Shown: positions 39,562 through 45,120 of the stretch, in pieces | Layout of the letters: every line of letters begins with the position of its first letter | How positions within the stretch are numbered: position 1 is the first letter of the stretch | From: Lentzea sp. NBRC 105346 | Lineage (GTDB): Bacteria > Actinomycetota > Actinomycetes > Mycobacteriales > Pseudonocardiaceae | Reading direction: 5' to 3' | Assembly: GCF_030269605.1 (NCBI RefSeq) | Contig: NZ_BSTQ01000030.1 | Coordinates: 1-45,120 of the forward strand | DNA length: 45,120 nucleotides | Made by a program: the position numbers and the translations under genes | The notes under the pieces: model-generated | What the model was told of the DNA's origin: nothing | Seen by the model: only the letters and a program-made list of their open reading frames with translations | Databases searched by the model: none

Positions 39562-41142
39562 GTGGACATCGTCATCCGTGGGGCGCAGATAGCCGACGGC
39601 ACCGGCTCGCCTTCCTACCGGGCGGATGTCGGTGTCCACGAAGGGAAGATCGCGTCGATCGGCTCGGGCCTGTCGGGTACCCGCACCATCGACGCCACCG
39701 GCCTCGTGCTCGCGCCGGGGTTCATCGACATGCACTCGCACTCGGACCTCCAGGTGCTCGCGAAGCCGGACCACCTGGCGAAGGTGTCGCAGGGCGTCAC
39801 GACCGAGGTGCTCGGCCAGGACGGCCTGTCGTACGCGCCGGTGAACGACGAGGTGCTGGCGACGTTGCGCGGCCAGCTCGCGGGCTGGAACGACGACCCG
39901 CCCGGTTTCGACTGGAACTGGCGGTCCGTCGGCGAGTACCTCGACCGGCTGGACCGGGGTATCGCGGTCAACGCCGCCTACCTGGTGCCGCAGGGCACCC
40001 TGCGGTTGCTGTGCGTCGGCTACGACGACCGGCCGCCCACACCGTCCGAAATGGACGAGATGAAAACCGTGCTGGCGCAGTCACTGCGAGAAGGCGCGGT
40101 CGGTCTGTCATCGGGTCTGACGTACACGCCCGGCATGTACGCGGACACCGGCGAACTCGTCGAACTGTGTCGCGTGACGGGTGAGCTGGGCGGCTACTAC
40201 AGCCCGCACCACCGCAGCTACGGCGCCGGTGCGCTGGAGGCGTACGCGGAGATGGTCGACGTGTCCGTCCGGTCCGGCTGCCCGCTGCACCTCGCCCACG
40301 CGACGATGAACTTCCCGGTCAACGAGGGCCGCGCGCCGGAGTTGCTCACCCTGCTCGACAACGCGATCGCCTCGGGCGCCGACATCACCCTCGACACCTA
40401 CCCGTACCTGCCCGGCGCCACCTACCTGTCGGCGTTGCTGCCGAGCTGGGCTTCGGAAGGCGGACCCGAGGCCACCCTGGGACGGTTGTCCGATGTGGAC
40501 ACCCGTGAACGCATCCGGGTGGAGATCGAGGAGACCGGGTCGGACGGCTGCCACGGCGTGCCGGTCGACTGGGACTCCATCGAGATCAACGGTGTGCGCC
40601 ACGCCTCGAACTCCGCGCTGGTCGGGCACAGCGTGCTCGCCTCGGCGTCCGCGCGCGGTGTGCGACCGTCCGATCTGTACTTCGACGTGCTGGTCGACGA
40701 ACGGCTGGGTACGTCCTGCCTCATGCACGTCGGGCACGAGGGCAACGTGCAGGCGATCATGCGGCACCCGGCGCACACCGGCGGCTCCGACGGCCTGCTC
40801 GTCGGCGACCGGCCGCATCCGCGCGCGTGGGGCACGTTTCCGCGTTATCTGGCGCGCTATGTCCGCGAGCTGGGCGTGCTCGGGCTGGAGGAGTGCGTCG
40901 CGCACCTCACCGGCCGGGCGGCCCGGCGGTTGCGGCTCGCCGACCGAGGTCTGGTTCGCGAGGGGTTCGCGGCGGACCTGGTGCTGTTCGACCCGGAGAC
41001 CGTCGCGGACACCGCGACGTTCGACGAACCCCGCCAGCGGGCCATCGGCATCCCGCACGTGTTCGTCAACGGGGTGCCGGTGATCGACGACGGAACCGCC
41101 ACCGGCGCCCTGCCGGGCCACTCGCTGCGGAACCGCGCATGA
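39562..41142 (+). CDS. N-acyl-D-amino-acid deacylase (amidohydrolase superfamily)
   Basis: 526 residues. Amidohydrolase TIM barrel with the metal-binding HSHSD (H58, H60), HLAHATMNFP, LDTYPYLPGA, MHVGHEGNVQ and the GGSDGLLVGD aspartate, framed by N- and C-terminal beta-sandwich pieces (VDIVIRGAQI, AADLVLFDPE, HVFVNGVPV). In classical D-aminoacylases a metal-ligating cysteine lies in GNCG; here the site reads GQDG (D87). GTG start at 39562 with AGGAG upstream. Predicted to remove the acyl group from an N-acyl-D-amino acid; N-acetyl-D-glucosaminate is the context-based candidate, since its C2 has D-amino-acid configuration. Confidence 0.92.
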   Translation: MDIVIRGAQIADGTGSPSYRADVGVHEGKIASIGSGLSGTRTIDATGLVLAPGFIDMHSHSDLQVLAKPDHLAKVSQGVTTEVLGQDGLSYAPVNDEVLATLRGQLAGWNDDPPGFDWNWRSVGEYLDRLDRGIAVNAAYLVPQGTLRLLCVGYDDRPPTPSEMDEMKTVLAQSLREGAVGLSSGLTYTPGMYADTGELVELCRVTGELGGYYSPHHRSYGAGALEAYAEMVDVSVRSGCPLHLAHATMNFPVNEGRAPELLTLLDNAIASGADITLDTYPYLPGATYLSALLPSWASEGGPEATLGRLSDVDTRERIRVEIEETGSDGCHGVPVDWDSIEINGVRHASNSALVGHSVLASASARGVRPSDLYFDVLVDERLGTSCLMHVGHEGNVQAIMRHPAHTGGSDGLLVGDRPHPRAWGTFPRYLARYVRELGVLGLEECVAHLTGRAARRLRLADRGLVREGFAADLVLFDPETVADTATFDEPRQRAIGIPHVFVNGVPVIDDGTATGALPGHSLRNRA

Positions 41143-41180
41143 CCCCGGAACTGTCAGACCCCTCTGGGAGAATGGAATTC

Positions 41181-41236
41181 GGGGGCCCCCTGGAGCCGGG
41201 GACGCCCGCGCGAGCGCGGCCTGGACCGGCGCCCCC
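41181..41236. repeat. nested inverted repeat in the deacylase-gntP spacer
   Basis: Three concentric pairs: GGGGGC (41181-41186) with GCCCCC (41231-41236), GCCGG (41195-41199) with CCGGC (41226-41230), and CCGCGC (41206-41211) with GCGCGG (41214-41219). No T-tract follows on either strand. It begins 39 nt after the deacylase stop and about 150 nt before the gntP start, so it may stabilise the upstream mRNA end, cause partial termination, or act as a leader element. The rest of the 247-bp spacer shows only short CCGGCC repeats (41254-41297). Confidence 0.5.
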
Positions 41237-41389
41237 TGCCTGACCCGCCGAAGACCGGCCACCATCTGACCGGCCACAAAGCCGGCCCCATTCATCACGC
41301 CTTCGTCACCCGCGAGCCGTCGTGCTCGCGCACAGTCCCCTGCCCCGGCGACGGGAGCCAGGTCCGCCACGCACCACCGGGAGTCGCCC

Positions 41390-42778
41390 GTGATCCAATG
41401 GCTGCAACACTCCACCGGGGGTCTGCTGACCCTCGCGGCGCTCAGCATCGCGGTGCTGTTGTTGCTGATCATCAAGTTCAAGGTCGAGCCGTTCATCGCG
41501 CTCCTCGTCGTCGGCCTGCTCGTGGCACTCGCCGCGGGCCTGCCGACCGAGACGCTGGTCGGGTCGGCGCAGAAGGCCTCGGACTCCTTGCTGGAGAAGG
41601 GCTTCGGCGGCATCCTCGGGCACATCGCCGCGATCATCGGGCTCGGCACGCTGCTCGGCGCGATCCTCGAGGCGTCCGGCGGCGCGCAGGTGCTGACAGA
41701 GAAGCTGCTGCGGCTGTTCGGTGAAAAGCGGGCACCGCTCGCCATGGGCCTGGCCGGGTTGATCTTCGGTGTGCCGGTCTTCTTCGACATCGGCATCTTC
41801 GTGCTGGCACCGCTTGTGTACGTCGCCGCGAAGCAGAGCGGCCGGTCGATCGTGTTGTACGCCATGCCGTTGCTGGCCGGTTTGTCCGTGATGCACGCCT
41901 ACATGCCGCCGCACCCCGGCCCCGTGGCCGCGGCCGGTCTGCTGAAGGTGTCGCTCGGCTGGATCATCATCATGGGACTCGCGGTCGCGATCCCCGCGTG
42001 GCTGATCGGTGGTGTCATCTACTCGGCGTGGGTCGGCAAGCGGATCGTCGTGCCGGTGCCCGAGGAGATGCTCGAGGCGGCCGAAAAGGTGCACACGGAG
42101 AAAGAGCCGCCGTCCCTGGGACTCGTGCTGGGCATCATCGGTCTGCCGCTGGTGCTGATCCTCGCGGGCACGTTCGGTTCCATCCTGCTGCCGAAGGGAT
42201 CGCGCTGGCTCGGTGTCACGACGTTCTTCGGCACGCCGGCCATCGCGCTGACGATCGCCGTGCTGGTGGCGTTCTGGCTGCTCGGCTTCCGGCGTGGCAT
42301 GACCCGCGACAAGGTCGCCGAGCTGTCCGCCGCGTCGTTGCGGCCGGTGGCGATGATCCTGCTCGTCGTGGGCGCGGGCGCGTTCTTCGGCGCGGTGCTG
42401 TCCGCGACGGGCATCGGCAAGATCCTCGCGACCGAACTGAAGGACCTCGGCCTGCCGGTGATCGCACTGTCCTACGTGATCAGTTGCGTCATCCGGGTCG
42501 CCCAGGGCTCCGCGACCGTCGCGATCGTGACGACCGCGGGCATCGTGGCGCCCGTGGTGGCGGACCTGCACTACTCGCAGCCGCAGCTGGCGCTGGTGGT
42601 GATGGCGATCGCGTCCGGTTCGATCATCGCCTCGCACGTCAACGACGGCGGATTCTGGATCGTCTCGCGGTACTTCGGCCTGTCCGTGAAGGAGACGCTG
42701 CAGACGTGGACGGTGCTGGAGACGATCTTGTCGATCGTCGGTTTCGCCGTCGCGGCCCTGCTCAGTCTGGTCATCTAG
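41390..42778 (+). CDS. GntP-family permease (gluconate:H+ symporter type)
   Basis: 462 residues, about 12-13 transmembrane segments along the whole length. Family landmarks: GFGGILGHIAAIIGLGTLLG, FGVPVFFDIGIFVLAPLVY, YMPPHPGPVAAAGLL, RVAQGSATVA and SHVNDGGFWIVSRYFG. GntP carriers import sugar acids such as gluconate. In this cluster the likely cargo is an aldonic amino-sugar acid. Start is GTG 41390 with GGGAG upstream. Probably the third gene of the PLP enzyme-deacylase-permease unit, but a 247-bp structured spacer separates it. Confidence 0.93.
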   Translation: MIQWLQHSTGGLLTLAALSIAVLLLLIIKFKVEPFIALLVVGLLVALAAGLPTETLVGSAQKASDSLLEKGFGGILGHIAAIIGLGTLLGAILEASGGAQVLTEKLLRLFGEKRAPLAMGLAGLIFGVPVFFDIGIFVLAPLVYVAAKQSGRSIVLYAMPLLAGLSVMHAYMPPHPGPVAAAGLLKVSLGWIIIMGLAVAIPAWLIGGVIYSAWVGKRIVVPVPEEMLEAAEKVHTEKEPPSLGLVLGIIGLPLVLILAGTFGSILLPKGSRWLGVTTFFGTPAIALTIAVLVAFWLLGFRRGMTRDKVAELSAASLRPVAMILLVVGAGAFFGAVLSATGIGKILATELKDLGLPVIALSYVISCVIRVAQGSATVAIVTTAGIVAPVVADLHYSQPQLALVVMAIASGSIIASHVNDGGFWIVSRYFGLSVKETLQTWTVLETILSIVGFAVAALLSLVI

Positions 42779-42871
42779 AAGTACACACAACTCAACAATT
42801 GACAACGGAACCTTCCGCGACCGACGATCGCACCTGTTTCATTTGTGTTTGATCTGTAGACGAGGGACTAC

Positions 42872-44956
42872 ATGGCCAACACAGAGGTCGTCCACCTGCA
42901 AGACGGGCTCACCAGCGTCGTCGTGTCCATCCGGGGGTTGCCGGCAATCGCACATTGGGGCAAGGCGCTGGGCGCGCTCGACCAGAGCGCGCTCACCGCT
43001 CTGGTCGACGCGGTCGAGCCCCCGATCCCGCACAACTCGCCGGACGTACCGGTGCCGCTCACGGTCCTGCCCGCCGCGGTGGCCGGACACTCCGGACGTC
43101 CGGCGTTGCGCGGCCACCGGTCCGGCACGCACTTCGCGCCTGCGCTGACCGTCACGGACTACACCGCATCCGACCGCTCCTTGCGTTACACCGCAACGGA
43201 TCCAGCGGCCGAGCTGACGGTGAACGGTGTGCTGGAGCTGACGCCGTCCGGGCTGCTGCGAGTGCAGCACACCCTCCGCAACGACGGGGACAGCCCGTAC
43301 CACCTGGACGGTCTCGAGGCCGCGCTGCCCGTGCCCGCGCGGGCGGGTGAACTGCTCGACTTCACCGGCCGATGGAGCCGGGAACGCCAGCCACAGCGGC
43401 GTTCGCTCGACTACGGCACCTGGCTGCGTGAGAGCCGGCGCGGCCGCACCGGGCACGACGCCACGATCGGCCTGCTCGCCGGCACACCCGGATTCGGGTT
43501 CCGCACCGGCGAGGTCTGGGCGTTGCACGTCGCGTGGAGCGGCAACCACGTCACTTACGCCGAGCGGTTCCCGGACTCCACCCCGGTCCTCGGCGGCGGC
43601 GAGTTGCTGCTGCCCGGCGAGGTCGTGCTCGCGCGCGGCGAGGAGTACGCGACGCCGTCGTTGTACGCGGCGTACTCGGGCAACGGCATCGACGGGCTGA
43701 GCGCGGCGTTCCACCGCAAGCTGCGCGAGGGACGTCCGGCCAAGCCGCGGCCGGTCGTGCTGAACACGTGGGAGGCCGTGTACTTCGACCACGACCTGGA
43801 GCGCCTGGCGTCGCTGGCGGACACCGCGGCCGCTGCCGGGGTCGAGCGGTTCGTGCTCGACGACGGGTGGTTCCGGCACCGGCGCGCCGACACCGCCGGC
43901 CTCGGCGACTGGTACGTCGACGAGACGGTGTGGCCGGACGGGCTGAACCCGTTGATCAAGCACGTCCGTTCGCTGGGGATGGAGTTCGGGCTCTGGTTCG
44001 AACCGGAGATGATCAACCCGGACTCGGACCTGTTCCGCGCGCACCCGGACTGGGCGCTGGGGCCGCGGCCGGGAGTGCTGCCGCCGTCGTGGCGCAACCA
44101 GCAGGTGCTGAACCTCGGGAACCCCGATGCGTTCGCGTACATCCTCTCGCGGCTCGACACCCTGCTGTCCGAGCACGACATCGCGTTCGTGAAGTGGGAC
44201 CACAACCGCGACCTGATCGCGTCGGGCACGCACGCGCAGACCCTGGCGTACTACCGCCTGCTGGACGAACTGCGGGAACGTCATCCCAACGTGGAGATCG
44301 AGAGCTGCTCGTCCGGCGGCGCGCGGATCGACCTCGGTGTGCTGGAGCGGACCGACCGCGTGTGGACGTCGGACTGCAACGACGCCCTGGAACGGCAGCA
44401 GATCCAGCGCTGGACCGGGGTGTTCCTGCCGCCCGAGCTGATGGGCGCGCACGTCGGACCGACGCACTCGCACACGACCGGGCGCACGCACGACCTGTCG
44501 TTCCGCGTGGCGACCGCGATGTTCGGGCACTTCGGCATCGAGTGGGACATCAGCTCGGCCACCGCGGAGGAACGCGCCGGTCTCGTCGCGGCGATCGAGT
44601 ACTACAAGTCCGTGCGTTCGTTGGTGCACAACGGAAACGTGGTGCGGGTCGACCACCCGGACCCGGCCGCGTGGGTGCACGGCGTGGTGGCGCCCGATCG
44701 TTCGGAGGCATTGTTCTGCTACGCCCAGCTGACCACCTCGGTCGGCACCAAACCGGCTCGGGTGCTGTTGCCGGGCCTGGATCCGGACCGCACGTACACC
44801 GTGTCGTTCGACGGTCCGGCCGGTTATCCCGCGCTCACCCAACGCGAAACGCCGACGTGGGAGTCGTTGCGGCTACCCGGTTCGGCGTTGTCGGAGGTCG
44901 GCCTCCAGCTCCCGGTGTTCAACCCGGAGCAGGCCCTCCTCATACGCCTGTCCTGA
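42872..44956 (+). CDS. Alpha-galactosidase (GH36)
   Basis: 694 residues, full length for GH36. N-terminal beta-supersandwich, then a TIM barrel with VLDDGWF, FGLWFEPEMINPDSDL, the nucleophile D443 in FVKWDHNRDL, the ESCSSGGARIDLG loop, and the acid/base aspartate in WTSDCNDALERQ (D501 or D504). No signal peptide, so it acts inside the cell on imported alpha-galactosides. ATG 42872 with GAGG upstream. The 93-bp spacer before it holds its own possible promoter (TTGACA at 42799-42804, GACGAT after 18 bp), so it need not belong to the gntP transcript. Confidence 0.95.
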   Translation: MANTEVVHLQDGLTSVVVSIRGLPAIAHWGKALGALDQSALTALVDAVEPPIPHNSPDVPVPLTVLPAAVAGHSGRPALRGHRSGTHFAPALTVTDYTASDRSLRYTATDPAAELTVNGVLELTPSGLLRVQHTLRNDGDSPYHLDGLEAALPVPARAGELLDFTGRWSRERQPQRRSLDYGTWLRESRRGRTGHDATIGLLAGTPGFGFRTGEVWALHVAWSGNHVTYAERFPDSTPVLGGGELLLPGEVVLARGEEYATPSLYAAYSGNGIDGLSAAFHRKLREGRPAKPRPVVLNTWEAVYFDHDLERLASLADTAAAAGVERFVLDDGWFRHRRADTAGLGDWYVDETVWPDGLNPLIKHVRSLGMEFGLWFEPEMINPDSDLFRAHPDWALGPRPGVLPPSWRNQQVLNLGNPDAFAYILSRLDTLLSEHDIAFVKWDHNRDLIASGTHAQTLAYYRLLDELRERHPNVEIESCSSGGARIDLGVLERTDRVWTSDCNDALERQQIQRWTGVFLPPELMGAHVGPTHSHTTGRTHDLSFRVATAMFGHFGIEWDISSATAEERAGLVAAIEYYKSVRSLVHNGNVVRVDHPDPAAWVHGVVAPDRSEALFCYAQLTTSVGTKPARVLLPGLDPDRTYTVSFDGPAGYPALTQRETPTWESLRLPGSALSEVGLQLPVFNPEQALLIRLS

Positions 44957-44977
44957 AACGCTATGAAGGGAGCTTTC

Positions 44978-44994
44978 CAAGCGCTGACCGCTTG
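44978..44994 (+). terminator. possible first terminator after the alpha-galactosidase
   Basis: CAAGCG-CTGAC-CGCTTG, a perfect 6-bp stem 22 bp past the stop, followed by CTGGTGTTTT. Weak, and largely redundant with the stronger hairpin at 45026-45051. Confidence 0.4.
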
Positions 44995-45025
44995 CTGGTG
45001 TTTTAACCAGGGGTGAGTTCCCTAG

Positions 45026-45060
45026 CGGGCCGTCGCGTGAGCGGCGGCCCGTTTGTTGTT
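45026..45060 (+). terminator. alpha-galactosidase terminator
   Basis: 11-bp stem CGGGCCGTCGC/GCGGCGGCCCG (one G-T pair), loop GTGA, then TTTGTTGTTT. Good Rho-independent terminator about 70 bp after the stop. The remaining 60 bases to the window end show no gene that I can support. Confidence 0.85.
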
Positions 45061-45120
45061 TGCTGTCTTGGGTTTGCTGGGCCTGCGTTGTTTGCGGATG
45101 ACGGGGTGTCGGGGGGCGGG

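Noticed and set aside
1..45120. CRISPR arrays, insertion sequences, prophage or integrase genes
   Set aside because: No regularly spaced repeats, transposase, recombinase or phage structural motifs were seen anywhere in the window.
45061..45120. Start of another gene at the right edge
   Set aside because: The last 60 bases are GT-rich with no clear start codon, ribosome-binding site or recognisable peptide.

Overview
High-GC actinobacterial chromosome, read entirely by eye. The GC-biased codon use, the many GTG and TTG starts, the arg operon with 4-bp stop/start overlaps, the AfsR/SARP regulator and the infC-rpmI-rplT block next to a DUF1844 gene all point to a filamentous actinomycete. Pseudonocardiaceae (Lentzea/Saccharothrix-like) is my best guess and is inference only.

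Layout. (1) 1-2.0 kb, minus strand: the 5' end of a 16S rRNA gene with its long leader, promoter and a perfect CRP/GlxR-type box, preceded by tyrS. (2) 2.0-8.4 kb: a small membrane protein, a 1052-aa AfsR-type SARP/NB-ARC/TPR regulator, two secreted proteins (an RTX-type repeat protein and an unfamiliar 'DHH' repeat protein) and a 3-methyladenine glycosylase. (3) 8.4-14.2 kb, minus strand: an arginine operon argC-argB-argD-argF-argR-argH with no argJ or argG, driven by what looks like a leaderless promoter overlapping an ARG-like box. (4) 14.3-18.0 kb: a two-component system and sthA. (5) 18.1-22.3 kb, accessory: an ethylene-forming-enzyme (EFE) homologue convergent with a GH28 pectinase that carries a LacI-type operator, then an AlkD-like repair protein, a chloramphenicol-phosphotransferase-like kinase and a membrane-anchored protein. 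(6) 22.7-26.3 kb: pheST with a clear terminator. (7) 26.4-32.7 kb: an Hsp90-like ATPase coupled to a TPR protein, and a secreted protein of carboxypeptidase-regulatory-like repeats. (8) 32.7-36.0 kb: infC-rpmI-rplT-RNA methyltransferase with a leader hairpin resembling an attenuator, and two conserved small genes. (9) 36.1-42.8 kb: RidA, IclR regulator and PfkB kinase, divergent from a D-threonine-aldolase/D-serine-dehydratase-like PLP enzyme, an N-acyl-D-amino-acid deacylase and a GntP permease. (10) A GH36 alpha-galactosidase and terminator end the window.

Two systems stand out. The EFE homologue keeps every iron-, 2-oxoglutarate- and arginine-binding residue I can recall from the Pseudomonas syringae enzyme, so ethylene (and guanidine) formation is predicted in an actinomycete, next to a pectinase. 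The 36-43 kb cluster fits import and catabolism of N-acetyl-D-glucosaminate (the aldonic acid left by oxidative chitin cleavage): GntP uptake, deacetylation, PLP-dependent deamination to 2-keto-3-deoxygluconate with RidA clearing the imine, then phosphorylation, under an IclR regulator with a candidate operator GTTGCA-N5-TGCAAC in the divergent promoter.
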